Assembly: GCA_032622095.1 (NCBI GenBank)
Contig: CP136061.1
Coordinates: 19,036,991-19,100,990, forward strand
Direction of reading: 5' to 3'
DNA length: 64,000 nt
Source: Siphonodentalium dalli
Taxonomy: Eukaryota > Mollusca > Scaphopoda > Gadilida > Siphonodentaliidae
The notes beneath the pieces were generated by a model. That model was not told the DNA's origin and made no database searches. It worked only from the letters and a program-made list of their open reading frames with translations. Each line of letters starts with the position of its first letter. Within the stretch, counting starts at the first letter, position 1. The position numbers and the translations under genes were made by a program. Below are positions 23,801 to 38,800 of the stretch, piece after piece.

Positions 23801-26800
23801 AACGTGAAACATCGTTGCAGACCTTACAGAAGCCGCTGTTAGTCTCACGTTGCATTTATTGATTTAAGTATGTTTTATCTCAGGTTTGGATCAAGTAATA
23901 AATAGAATCTACAAATCGTCCCCAGTTTATGGGGAAATTTACAAAACTCATCCAGTAAACTGGAGACTCGTTGTAGATCCTCTATATAGTCCACTATGGA
24001 ATTTTATCTTCTTTGTGCCTTATCAACAAGTAATCGACTAAATTATTAGCCATGTAGCTATAAGTTACTGAGCACCCATTATTAGCCCTGTAGCTATGAG
24101 TTACTGAGCACCCATCATTAGCCCTGTACCTATGAGTTACTGAGCACCCATCATTAGCAATGTAGCTATGAGTTACTGAGCACCCATCATTAGCCATGTA
24201 GCTATGAGTTACTGAGCACCCATCATTAGCCATATAGCTATGAGTTACTGAGCACCCATCATTAGCCATATAGCTATGAGTTACTGAGCACCCATCATTA
24301 GCCATGTAGCTATAAGTTACTGAGCACCCATCATTAGCAATGTAGCTATGAGTTACTGAGCACCCATCATTAGCAATGTAGCTATGAGTTACTGAGCACC
24401 CATCATTATCCATGTAGCTATGAGTTACTGAGCACCCATCATTAGCCCTGTAGCTATGGGTTACTGAGCACCCATCATTAGCCATGTAGCTATGAGTTAC
24501 TGAGCACCCATCATTAGCCATGTAGCTATGAGTTACTGAGCACCCAGCATTAGCCATGTAGCTATGAGTTACTGAGCACCCATCATTAGCCCTGTAGCTA
24601 TGAGTTACTGAGCACCCATCATTAGCCATGTAGCTATGAGTTACTGAGCACCCATCATTAGCCATGTAGCTATAAGTTACTGAGCACCCATCATTAGCAA
24701 TGTAGCTATGAGTTACTGAGCACCCATCATTAGCCATGTAGCTATGAGTTACTGAGCACCCATCATTAGCCCTGTAGCTATGAGTTACTGAGCACCCATC
24801 ATTAGCCCTGTAGCTATGAGTTACTGAGCACCCATCATTAGCCCTGTAGCTATGAGTTACTGAGCACCCATCATTAGCCCTGTAGCTATGAGTTACTGAG
24901 CACCCATCATTAGCCCTGTAGCTATGAGTTACTGAGCACCCATCATTAGCCCTGTAGCTATGAGTTACTGAGCGCCCATCATTAGCCATGTAGCTATGAG
25001 TTACTGAGCACCCATCATTAGCCCTGTAGCGATGAGTTACTGAGCACCCATCATTAGCCATGTAGCTATGAGTTACTGAGCACCCATCATTAGCCATGTA
25101 GCTATGAGTTACTGAGCACCCACCATTAGCCATGTAGCTATGAGTTACTGAGCACCCATCATTAGCCATGTAGCTATGAGTTACTGAGCACCCATCATTA
25201 GCCATGTAGCTATGAGTTACTGAGCACCCATCATTAGCCATGTAGCTATGAGTTACTGAGCACCCATCATTAGCCATGTAGCTATGAGTTACTGAGCACC
25301 CATCATTAGCCATGTAGCTATGCGTTACTGAGCACCCATCATTAGCCATGTAGCTATGAGTTACTGAGCACCCATCATTAGCCCTGTAGCTATGAGTTAT
25401 TGAGCACCCACCATTGTTATTAATTTACCAATTGTTTCAGGTCTGGATGGAAGTACAAATGCCACAGAACGAGAGAAACTCATCAACACCTTCAACTCCC
25501 CAGAAAATGATCGAGTTTGGTTGTTTCTGCTCTCCACTAGGTCAGTACATTAACCCTTTGAGTGCCAGGGGCCGATCTCATCGGCCCTAAACCTACACAA
25601 TAAGTCTGTTAAAGAATATAAGAATAAATTATTAAAATTGTATAAAAAAAAAAAAAAATGATAGGCCAATGCATTCTCTTATATATGCGAGGCGACCTAT
25701 GGTCGACTCGCATATATAAGAGAATGCATTGGCACAGGGTATATGGGTTGATACAAAAATCGACCTGGCACCCAAAGGGTTAACAGTTAATTGAAACCTG
25801 ACTGAAATGGTCACTTGTTAAATGTATGACCACCTGACTAGTCTCTGTATTGTAAAACTATGTCCGGCATTATTTATATGGACCTGCCATTTTTGATAAC
25901 TACTCATAATTTCAACTAGTACTAAAATTTAACTGATTTTTGACCCTTTACCCAACAGAACGGCCCTGTGCCAATGCATTCTCTTATATATGCGAGTCGA
26001 CCATAGGTCGCCTCGCATATATAAGAGAATGCATTGGCTTAACACATTAAAAATTATAAAATTGTTAAAGAATGTAAGAAAAAATGGTAAAAAGTGTTAA
26101 AAAAAGATTTTTTTTAGGCCAATGCATTCTCTTATATATGCGAGGCGACCTATGGTCGACTCGCATATATAAGAGAATGCATTGGCACAGGGCATAACTG
26201 TAACTATCACAATGTGGTCAAGGAGCCGGTTCCAATGATATCCATATTTGTATGGTTCTATTGAGACAGACCGAAGATATTTTAGGCTGTTGAAGCTTTA
26301 TTTGGCCGGTTTTGGCCGGTTTGTTGGGTAAAGGGTTAATACATTCTGTTGCGCTCATTTAGAAATAATGACCAGTACATATTTTATAGACTTTCTAGGA
26401 GATAGTGATTGTATTTAGTGAGGTCAGAGTAATACATATACTGTGTTCTCAGGCACCTCCCTCATCATCCAAAGATGATGTCATCAAACATTTCTACTTA
26501 CAATCCTACCCTGATTTCCAACTTATGCCAAATAAATAAAAACCTCGAGCTCCCTCATCACCCAGGCACCTCACCTCGCTCATCACTCAGACACTTCCCT
26601 TGTCACTAAGGCACCTGTCTCGTCGTCAGGCACCTCTCTCGTCATCAGGCACCTCCCTCGTCACTCAGGCACCTCCCTTGTCACTGAGATTTTCATTTTA
26701 AAAGCCTTACCAGACATTTTTTTCAATTTTTTCTGTTATAAATATTGTATTTGAACAATGAAAATGAATTATTCTGGTTTCTGGAGTATGTTTTCTGGTT

Positions 26801-29800
26801 TTTGCGAAAAATAAATAAAAATAAATAGCCTCCCTCCCTCTTCTCAAAATTGTGATATTTTATTTTAATGGCCTTAGAAATTTGGATAGGTTTCTGTTGA
26901 CAGGGGTGCCGGAAGAGGGGGGGCAGAGGGGGCAGCTGACCCCCCCTGCCCTTGACCAAGGGGGGGGGGGGGGGGGCGAGCGGGGGCAGGACTTGCCCTT
27001 TTTCTGGAGACAGAAAATGCTTTTTGTGTGTTTAATCTCATGTTTTTATAGCAAAATGTGACTTTTTGGGTCCAAATACCACCAATTTCACAAGGAATAT
27101 TAATTTTTTGTCAATTTTATCACAAAACGGCCATAAAAACTGACAAATACCTTTAAAATAGGGATTTTTGCCACAATGAATTTATGGTTATTTTCCCGAG
27201 TTTGCGGAGAAAATGCCCTTTTTTGCGGAAAAGTGCCCTTTTTGTAGGCTCTGCCCCCCCTGCCCTTGGATGCTTCCGGCGCCCCTGTCTGTTGACAATG
27301 TACTGGCTAAAAGACATTGGAGGATTGATTCTTTAGATTCCTGGAAATTTTAGTTTTTATCCCATAAAATTATCTGCACAGCCGTTACTTTCCAGAAGTC
27401 TTTGTTTTCTAGCTTGCATCCTTTCAATTTTGATAAATAGAGATGCGCTATATATCACTCGCTTAACTTTGAAGTGAGGTGTGCTATTATAAGTCAAAGA
27501 TAAGCTCAAATATTTGGAGAATATTTGTGAAAAAAAGCACCAAATAACGAGACTGTCCAACTTTATGTTAAGTTATGTTGGAATGTCTCTAAATCAACAA
27601 TGTTTGAAGTCTTTAGCATGCACTCTTAACAATATCGCAGCAAATTAACAGTCTTTTGACAAAATTTATTTGCGCAATCTTTTGCGCCAGCTTTGTTATT
27701 CAATAATATTACAAATATATGCTTTTATAAATGACAATAACAGGATGACTCAATTGCTCCTTCATAACAACAATTAAATTATTGAATGCTAATTAAGTTG
27801 CTTATCATGTGCCGTCATGATTAATCATTCTCCTGGACAAAATATATGTGTGATAATGATTTAGTGCAACACTGATTTTGAATAATTTGTGTGAAATCAT
27901 GTGCTTATCATGGAGTAGTTGCATATTTTGATGGATTGTCTCGACATTAAGTGGAAATGACATAAGCATTTTCAATAATTGGTCCAAGCGTTAATTGTAG
28001 GGAATTATAGAAAGGCCCAGTTCAAATCAGGTCAGGCACATCCTGAATTCCACTATTATAATGGTATTCACTATGATAGTGGTATATGACCATTACTGTT
28101 TTGTGAATTTGATCAAAGAGGGATACTCCAATTTCATGTTTAACTTTAACCTCATTTTATTTAATTTTAGGGCTGGATGTCTCGGTGTTAACCTGATTGG
28201 TGCTAACAGGGTGCTGGTGATGGATGCATCATGGAATCCATGTCACGACTGTCAAGCTGTGTGTCGAGTTTATAGATTCGGACAGGAGAGGGCCACATTT
28301 GTCTACAGATTAGTGACCGATAATTCTCTGGAGAAGAAGATTTATGATAGACAAGTTCATAAACAAGGAATGTCTGGTGAGTTATGTTGATAGCACACAT
28401 ATTAAACCTTTAATTAAAACCAGTTTGTATCCAACCTTTTTTTTATACTGTAGTTATCCAATTCTGGCATTAGTTAACCCTTTACCCAACAAAACGGCCA
28501 AAACCGGCCAAATAAAGCTTCAACAGCCTAAAATATCTTCGGTCTGTCTCAATAGAACCATACACATATGGATATCATTGGAACCGGCTCCTTGACCACA
28601 TTGTGATAGTTACAGTTATACCCTGTGCCAATGCATTCAATTATATATGCGAGTCGACCATAGGTCACCTCGCATATATAAGAGAATGCATTGGCCTAAA
28701 AAAAATCTTTTTTTAACACTTTTTACCATTTTTTCTTACATTCTTTAACAATTTTATAATTTTTAATGTTTTAAGCCAATGCATTCTCTTATATATGCGA
28801 GGCGACCTATGGTCGACTCGCATATATAAGAGAATGCATTGGCACAGGGCCCTTCTGTTGGGTAAAGGGTTAAACCCCAATCAATCATATCCCCCTTTTC
28901 GACTTAGAAATGTTTAGCAACGTATGTAATTTTGTCATTTATTCAAGCTTGTGTACTCCTTGGTTTCCTGGTAAATGTCTATGAAACTTGGCAGATATAT
29001 ATGCTACCATGGCAACATGTGCACCTGCAATTACAAGATTAGTTGGACATACCAAATTACAAATACATAATTTGAGGATTGAATGAGCCATCTCCTTTTT
29101 ATAGGGCTACCTTTGTTGTAGCGAATGTGCAATGTCGGGGGGGGGGGGGGGGGCATACTTAGTCCCATTGGAACAGTAACATATCTGGTTAATCATGTGC
29201 TCTGTGGGGGTATCCTCAGTCCCATTCGAACAGTCACATCTCTAGTTAATCATGTTACAATCTTTGGTGTGCCTTTGTTCTTCCAGATCGAGTTGTTGAT
29301 GAACTTAATCCAGAGAATAAATTTACAAGAAGTGAAGTGGACAAACTATTGGATTATGAGGTAGTTACATTCAAATATATTTAGTGAAGCAATTTTATGT
29401 TCAAAATACAGATGACTTCGACAGCTATCATGCAATCTTGCATATAATGTAATTGCAGCCTGCTTTAGAGTATCTCGTTATAATCTCTGTGTAGACTGTT
29501 GTGTTTACTGTTAACCCTTTCATGATCTCTGTGTAGACTGTTGTGTTTACTGTTAACCCTTTCATGACCATAGGTCGCCTCGCATATATAAGCGACTGCA
29601 TTGACCTAACAATTTGTTAAAACCAGATTGAGTTGTGTTCATGCGCCTAACAGGCTGCAGAATTTTCTCCTCTCAAGATTTTTGCTATTTTCTCAAATTA
29701 TGGATGTTACTTAAGCTGAAATTCTGGTTGCACCTTTCTGTTTCATGGTTGTTGTCGTGTCTGGCACAACATTATGCTGAACTTTTCTACCATTGTGTGG

Positions 29801-32800
29801 AATTTTGGACTTTTACAAATTTTCTGGATTATTCAAGACTTTCAATCTGCACCCAGTCCCGAACCCATCAGACCACGCAGCGAAGTCCGCTGTCTTCACA
29901 GTGTTACAGTCCCGCCCAATACAAGGATATACCAATCATGCAGATCAGCTGACACAAGTTCACGAGACGTCACATTGAACTCATATCACCTGGACATGTT
30001 AATTACTTACTCTCCCGATATGTTGCGACAACAGAGTGCATATCACTTCCAACCACTCAGACAACGTTTTGGCTCGTATTGTCTCCCTAGGGGTACAGCC
30101 AATTAGTTCTACTCACTGGACGAATACCAACCAGAGAAAACGTCGTCGATCCAAGCGCAGACGCGGATCGAGATGGGGCCATCGGAAAAGGCGCTTCATA
30201 TTCGTCATCACTAGAAGCAGTCTTTGTGATGAGCATTCTGATTATAAATTCCGCTCATCCATTTCGGAAAATTTGATTAACCTGCATCAACATCAAAATG
30301 AAAATTGTCTTTCCATGGCTTACTTCAATGCTCGTTCGGTTAGGAATAAAGACGGCGAAAATTTATAACTTTGTGGTTGACTGTAAATTCGACCTGATAT
30401 TCATAACGGAATCTTGGCTAAGTTCATCTGGAGCTGAACTGATAATGCAGGAAATGACTCCTCCGGGTTATAACCTGTTCTCTTCAGCTCGAAAGACCGG
30501 ACGCGGCGGAGGCATTGTGTTAATTTTCTCGGAGACCCTCATAGTCAAATCCACCACCATCTCGAAATTCAAATCCTTTGAACTCTGTGAATTCGTTGTC
30601 AGATCATCCGGTCATTTGTAACTCTCCTCTGTCTGTACCGACCACCACCTAATAAAAGAAATAAACTAAAAAATTCGATGTTCTTAACTGAGTTCACAAA
30701 ACTCTTGGATAGTTACGTTGGATATCAAAGACAATTGTTTATTCTCGGCGAATTCAATTTCCATTTTGATTCGACAACTGACAGTGACGTTAACGCCATA
30801 AAAACTTTAATTGATGATTCGGGCATGAAGCAACTTGTATCCGTATCTACGCACCGACAAAACCATATTTTGGACTGGGTGATTGTTCGCCAAACTGACC
30901 CTCAACCCATAAACTTCACGGTCCAGGACATCGATATATCTGACCACTTCTTGGTAACTCTCAAAACAGACATTGTGTGTCCCATATCACTTAAACGAAC
31001 CACTACCTCTCGAGATTTGAAGTCCATCGACAGTGTTAAATTTTCCGGTGATCTAGTTTCTACACCCATCCAATGAAATCCCCTCTTCAGTGGTTCATTA
31101 ATCTACGTGCTTTACTGGATGGTCATGCGCCTTTAGTCACACGCAAAAAATCGATGTCGTCCATCTACCCCGTGGTTCAATGATGAAATAAAGAGTGCCA
31201 AAGGTGATAAGCGGCATGCTGAGAGGAGATGGCGAAAATCCGGTCTAACAGTTGATCGTCAAATCTATGTTGAAAAGAACAACCGTATGAATCAAATGAC
31301 TAGTTCTGCCCGTTCGGAATATTATAACTCTAAAATCACGAATGCTAAATCAACAAAAGTCATCTATTCCATAACCAACGAACTAAGTGGTAAGAAAAAA
31401 GTACCAATTCTTCCAACTAATGTTAAAGAAAGTGAATTACCGGATGCTTTTGGTGAATATTTCCTTGACAAAATTGCAAATCTGCGTTACCAGCTAGATG
31501 TATCAAACCCTGAAGCAGAGTTCAAACCGTTCATTGGTGACAGTCTTAGTTCGTTCTGCAAGCTTACATGTGATGAGGTCAAGGAACTTATTTTATCATC
31601 CACTTCAAAAACATGTGTTTTGGATCCCATTCCAACTTCTTTACTGGTGGAACATATCGATTTTATATTAGAACCAATCACAAAGCTCATAAAATTGGTC
31701 TTTGTCTGAAGGTGTTGTTCCTGACTGTTTTAAGGAGACCGTTGTGATTCCCCTGATTAAAAATAATTCTCTTGATGCCGACTTGCTAAAGAACTATAGG
31801 CCCATCTCAAACCTTCAATTCGTCTCGAAGCTATTTGCTTCTGGAAAAGTTTCAGTCAGCGTACAAACCTGGTCACAGTACTGAATCTGAATTGTTGTGT
31901 ATCACTTCAGACCTTCTTCTTGCCAGTGACGATAACAAGTTTTCACTATTATCCCTGCTTGACATGAGTGCAGCTTTCGATACTCTTGATTACGAAATAC
32001 TGTTGAAGCGATTGGAAATTTCTTTTGGGATATCTGACAGCGCGCTCAAGTGGTTCGGTTCATATCTCTCTAATCGTGTTCAGAGGATTCAAATTGGCAG
32101 TGCGTTTTCCAAAACCTTTCATCTGCAATATGGAGTCCCTCAGGGATCTGTCCTGGGGCTTGTCTTGTACTTAATCTACACCAAACCACTTGGTGAGATC
32201 ATCAGGAGACAAAGTGTCTCTGAGCACATGTATGCTGATGATACTCAGCTTTACATTTCTGGTGATAACCCCTATTTTCTTCTCACTGTAATGGAACACT
32301 GCATCGGTTCTGTGAAATCGTGGATGTTGGCTAATAAACTAAAATTAAATAGTGACAAAACTGAAGTAATGTGGGTGTCTAAGCCGTCATACATAGAAAA
32401 GGTGGGCATAGATGTTATGACTATTGATGGTAACCAATTTTACTTTTCAGATAGCGCGAAGAACCTTGGTGTATTTTTGGATAGATCACTCTTTATGACA
32501 TCACATATTAGCCAGATATGCAAGGCAATATACATTGAACTTCGAAAACTGGGCCAAATGAGGAAATACATAAACACTGACTCAGCTAAAAAAAACTTAC
32601 TTCATCTCTGATTCTCAGTCGACTTGACTATTGCAACTCTCTTTTGACTGGTATACCATCTGTCCAAATTGCTAGGCTTCAGCGTCTGCAACACACTGCT
32701 GCAAGGATAGTTCTGTGTCGTAAAAGATCTGACGACATAGATGAAATGTTGCAAGAATTACATTGGCTACCTGTGACAGATAGAATTATTTATAAACTTG

Positions 32801-35800
32801 TTAAATATGCATATCAAGCAACCCATGACTCAAAAGCTCTTCCAGCATACTTCAGTGATATCCTTGTTCCATATGTCCCACACCGATCACTTCGTTCAGA
32901 GGACAAACTTCTTTTGACACCATCTGGTGCTAATTTGATCTTTTAAAGTAACATGCCCAAATGCATGGAATCCTCTGCCATTGAACATAAAACGACTTTA
33001 AAAAGTCATTGAAAACTTCCTTGTTTACGCGGCGTTTCAGAAAATGACTTATATTTATGTTTATGTTTATGTCAAGCGCTTAGGGCCCGCTTATTGGGGA
33101 TAAGCGCTATACAAATATTATTATTATTACAATTTGTTATCATTTTTTATAATTTGTTTTACATTCTTTAACAATTTTTGTCATTTTCTCTTACATTCTA
33201 TAAAAATAATTATAATTTTATTTCGTAACGACTTATTCAAACCAGATACCTTTAGGATTCCAATCCAGCGTGTCCCTTTAATCGCAATATATATAAATAG
33301 AAGCATTTTTTCGTTATGCGCATGCGCAACGAAACTTCTAGATTCTAACTCTCGTGGAAACGAGACATCCCATCTTCAATTTCGGCGTCTGCCATTAAAC
33401 ATCGCAATTTGACTTGCTCCGTTATTTTGAAATGAAATTAGTGTTTTTAACACGCTATTCAGGAATGGAACTAACTCCGAACTGCTTGAAACGTGACAAT
33501 AATGAATAAACGTTCGCGACAGTTCGTCGTCACAGCAAACTTCAGATTTGAACGATGAAATTGATCTCCCTTCATTTCCGGCTTCAAAATCAAAGATGAA
33601 ACTTGAAGTTGAAACGTGTTTTTAAAAGAGTTAACGACCGTTTCACGACAGTTATTTGTCACAGCAATCTTTCGATTGAAACATGAAATCTCATCTTGGA
33701 GATGACATGAAGACGAGTCCTGACTCAATCGGGGAAGACCCGGTATATGAGTACGACTCTAAGCAGAATGATGTCTGATGAAAAGTCCCAGTGTATAAAT
33801 CATCACCATATTTATCAACAGATGATTCGCTAGTTGTATGGTGCAACTGTCGGAGGATAATGCAGACACTGACATTTTGTCCAGATGTACCAATCTGTCA
33901 TGATACAGGACAGCACAGACTTATTTCCAATCATTACGTGCATACAAAGTTTTGAGGCATTCATGTAGACCTGACAAAACTACTATTTCTGTGACTTCGT
34001 ACAATGACAATTCTGTTGCATTAATTTCCCGCGCATGGGTCATGACACAGAGGAATTTCGGACATTACCTACTCTCAATCGTTTGAAGAGAATGGGGTAC
34101 TTCTATCACTTTATTGATATTGTTCGGTTGTGCCGATGACTTTCGACATCCAACAGAACCCACATGAAGAGATACTGATCACTTCTACCGGCATCAGGTA
34201 CGTAGTTAACTTTTGTAATGTATGACTTCTCGAGATCACCAGAGGATGACTGTGGTCATCAGGTCAAGGTCATTTAGTATGTCAAATACGGCTGGGGCTC
34301 TCTGACACAAGGTGTGTCAATATGCCGAGCTCTGTCAGACACTGAACTTGATGACGTCGTTAAACGTCAATGCTTCTAACCTTCCAATATCTGGGAGTAT
34401 TTTATGAAGGTTACCGTACTTTGTAACATCATAATCGTATTCTAGGCACCAGTAATATTTCAATACACGTCTAGATTCAATTCTTATCAACATAGGAAAA
34501 GGTTAACTCAAGTTACTGAACACTCTGACCTGGGGTTACTGATTGGACTTCCTCGATTTCTTGAACCCGACCAACTCGAATGAACATCGACATTGATGGC
34601 ACGGAAAATTCACAATAGAACCAGTTACGTCTCTCTCAACTGGGTTTTACCGTCCTCGGTTCCCAGTCAATCTAACTGGACAAATACGTTGTATGTCTAG
34701 TATAATGAACCATAAATATATAGTTCACTGTTCACCATTTCGAACTGGACACCTGATCAGAGGTGCTGCAATGATCCGGTATCGTTAATTTGCAGTACTT
34801 GTCTTAACACTTTAATTACAGTGTTACCTTTTTTGTTTTGTTTTTCATGTACCGATATGTTCAAAACACACCGTCCTTACATGTCCATGTACCGGTATAT
34901 CAGTTTCCGATTTCGAACCTGTTCGTGGCAATTTCTAGTACGTTATTTTGGGTTAGAACCGAGTTTTTGCCACATAGTCTCGGTCGCATTAAATCTTTCG
35001 CTCTCTCGGTATCAGCCTGGCAGCCTTTCTGGAAGATTGGATCTGCCTAAATTTATCATTCACTAATTACTCGAACGCGTCAGTGTCATAATTCCGATAA
35101 GTCACTTGTTCATGTGTACCTATTGGGAAATATTTTCCGACTACGGATGGCCTGATTCTTCCGATACCGTAATAACCCGGAACAACCATACCTGTAGCTT
35201 TTATATATTGGTTCCAGGAAAGAACGAACACACTGAATGTCTCACCAGAGGGTTACAATCCGGGAATACATTCGCTTTCTCGGGGTTATCTCTTGACACT
35301 GATGTTGTATCACAATTATGTTTTCGAATGCGACCGATTCAGTTACATCTTCTCCAATATTATCTCCTTACCACAAGCATCCCTCTGTATCAGATCGGGG
35401 CTCGAATTCTGGTGAGAACCAGAATCTTGATTCTTAGTTTGATTTTCGTGAAAGCAATTGTTTCACTTTCGGAAGTATATTTGATTTGCATCAACCTTCT
35501 GGGTTTTATGGCCTGCATGTTACAATTGTTGTCCAGGCCTCTCTCCGACTTTACATTTAACAACATTTATCGGGTACCGCTCTTTTGGTCCCGGTAACAA
35601 GAATCTTATCACTAACCGCTCCATCTCGGACTTGGCGATGGGGTTGTTATATGGGTCAACAAATTAGTCAAAACCACCAGTGACCAGTGGAGAAATGTCA
35701 ACATATCACTGACTAGAAATGACGGCAGACTTGAGCAGGTTCCTGCTTTTATTACCTCAACGTTTATTTGTCAAGTGACATAAGTTCGTTCTACTTCACT

Positions 35801-38800
35801 AGACACCTAGCAGTCCGTCAGTCACCCAGAATATCCACCAGCCGGGTGGGACAGAATGTGTATGGTTGTGTCGTCTGCCTATACCGTACAACTTTAGAAT
35901 CTGAAATTAAGACACAACTGTCTTCTAATATCAGCTCATGTAGCAGGGAACGTCTTCACTACCAGGTAGAAGATTACTTTAGTCATCTGATATCTTTATC
36001 GTCCCACTGATGGGAATTCGATCAGGTAGTCTCGGCGATCTTTCAACTTTGAAAGATTCCCGGGATCGTTCTGCCTATCTTTGATGAACGAAAAATGAGC
36101 ACATAATTGTTCGTGGAAATCTCTACCTCAACTTGAGTGGTTGTTATCCTCAATCTATCGATAGGACAATCTGATGGCATATGCATCTTCTCCAATACAG
36201 TTGAGACCACAGGTCCTCACTTATATTCCATGGACAAATTGCACAATAATAGTGCTTGCTCCCTGTTGACATCGTCAGTATTGACATACCCAACTTTTTC
36301 AACTTATGATTTCACCGACCTATCATCTCAGTACTGAAATTTACCAGGTCTGTTATCTCAGAATCAGAACTGGGTGTTGCGACCATCTCAGCCAACAACT
36401 TTCAAATAAATTCTTTCAAATGCATATCACAACCTGATCATGGTAGCATGGCTCTCACAGACATTACAACTGCAGCTACACAATTCAATCGTTGGTGTAT
36501 TTATCAACATATTGATCCAGGACTTAACTTTGGAGCGTCGTGGGTAGGCTGTTCTGATTCCCTACCTCATCTCAATTTTGGCAGGTTTGAAATACTCACA
36601 TTTGTGAGTTCTTGGTTCATGACATCATCGAGTTTTGCCTTACTTTGAGTGACATACATGTAACATATACCGGAGGTCTCCCGGTGCACACAGTCTTAAT
36701 CCACTTGTTAAAATGGGGTTTCCGTAGGCGTCCTCCTACAATCATGTTACCAGCATGGCTGTTATTTATTGTTTACGAAATTCAATTACCCATATCAACG
36801 TCAGTTGTGCCGTTGGGGGCTGCATCATTGACCTTATTGCCATAGAAAATTTGTGGCTTCATAGTCATCACCTCGTTTTGCCGCTACCGTGATTTACAGG
36901 CAAACTTCAGGGCAATCCTGAATCGAGGTATCCACTTCATCAACATAATTTCACTGAACTGAACCGTTCTTTATTCTGAAGTCTATGTTCTGAACACATC
37001 TTGCTCAACGTCGACCTGTTCGTTCTTGTCGGGAGGCAACTAAGTGTCATCCGTCTCGATCACGCTAAGTTGGCATCAGTTTTTAATCATGTTCAGTTAT
37101 AACTTTTCAGGGCTGTCCCTAGTCCAGCCTTTTTACATATGGTTTGTTGTATGTCTCCAGCTCTATTTGAAGTGACTAACCACACCATGCGGTATCTGTG
37201 ATAAAATGATATTCTCCATCTCGTGTACCTTTTAGGTCATACTCTTCAACAGGTTCTCGATGCTTGTCAAGTGATTCTACTTGTCCAGTTTAATTATAGC
37301 CACACGAAATTCACTGGGTCCTTCCAGGCTTACCAGTATTGACTTTCGGATGTTTATATTTGATTATTTTGGTCACATTCATCTGCATGTTGACTGCGCA
37401 ATGTTACAGCTGATCATATACCGGTACCGGTACCTGTTTATATCTTGCATATAGTAATATATACATGTAAACTGTGTACACCTACATGTCTAATCCATGT
37501 CTAGTCTATCGGTTTATATATTCTTATATACGGTATCATTATGATATATGTACCTTGCATTGTTAGGAGACATTTGGTGTTTGGTCTCCTAACCACTATT
37601 AACGTTTAATACATCATGTACTCTCTTTCGGCGGGTTAACACAAATGGTTATCCTAAGAGATATTGTAGATGCGTTCTTCATATTATACATACGTAAGGG
37701 TCTCTATGGGAATTATAGTGAACATACATCAAGAATCAGTGATAGTCACTGGTGCTATTAGTGGGGAAAATCACTAATAGTGAGTGTATTTGATGCATGT
37801 TTGATTAACCCCACCTCCAGATAAGTAGAGTGTTTATTGCTACGAAATCTGGTAGAATCCTAATGGTATCTGGTTTGAATAAGTCGTTACGAAATAAAAA
37901 TGAAAATTTGATTATCAAATTGTAGTTTTATGAGTAACAAAGACTTATTCAAACCAGATACCAGCCCACCCTTCCTCCCCGCCGATTGTTATACTTTGTT
38001 ATGAACTTAATATAACTCGGTGTTTTCACCATCGTTTGACGTTTTGACGCCAATTGAAGATGGGATGTCTCGTTTCCACGAGAGTTAGAATCTAGAAGTT
38101 TCGTTGCGCATGCGCATAACGAAAAAATGCTTCTATTTATATATATTGCGATTAAAGGGACACGCTGGATTGGAATCCTAATGGTATCTGGTTTGAATAA
38201 GTCTTTGTTACTCATAAAACTACAATTTGATAATCAAATTTTCATTTTTTTCTTATATTCTTTAAAATTTAATTTTTTTTATACAAAATTTCTTACATTT
38301 ATATCTAACAATTTTATCATTTTTTTATTATTTTTTTCTTACATGCTTTATCAGTTTTTATCATTTTTTCTTACATTCTTTAACAATTTTTATCATTATT
38401 TCGTACATTCTTTAAAAAAAAATTATCATTTAAAAAAAAATTCTTACATTTTTTAACAATTATAAAAAATAATATAAAATTTGTTAAGCCAATGCATTCT
38501 CTTATATATGCGAGACGACCTATGGTCAACTCGCATATTATAAGAGAATGCATTGGCACAGGGTTTTTTCAAAATTCAGGGAACTCCCGTCATGAAAGGG
38601 TTAAAGGGACTCGAGGCCTACGAAGTGGATTCATGTGAAATAACATAAAAGTCTGTTAAACAACTATCATCAACAAGTATATAAAAAATTAGTTGGACTT
38701 TGTTCTTAATTTCTTTATTTATAACTCTCCAATATTGAGATTTTGCATGTAAGAACCATTGTTATGTATTAAAACATTTCTGTTGCACTTGAATTACTCT

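Larger units (their letters stand above)
29553..38604 (+). mobile_element. TTAA MITE broken apart by nested LINE and DIRS-like insertions
   Basis: The left piece (29553-29619: TTAACCCTTTCATGACCATAG, GCATATATAAGCG, CATTGACCTAACAATTTG) and the right piece (38250-38604: AT-rich spacer, hairpin CCAATGCATTCTCTTATATA, ending GTCATGAAAGGGTTAA) are the two ends of one element. Both ends keep TTAA. Removing 29620-33139 and 33217-38244 restores an ordinary MITE layout. Confidence 0.8.

Noticed and set aside
23881-23950. Possible alternative exon 7 (TTTATCTCAG followed by RLDQVINRI in frame)
   Set aside because: It resembles RLDGST only for three residues and no donor with matching phase follows; likely chance.
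23994-25349. 451-codon minus-strand frame of 12-aa repeats ([11 protein letters not shown])
   Set aside because: It is a 36-bp minisatellite; frames stay open because the unit is divisible by three. It has no non-repeat domain and lies in an intron next to the acceptor.
35106-35597. 163-codon frame as a gene
   Set aside because: No motif recognised and no support from codon use; it lies inside the DIRS-like element and is probably a decayed part.
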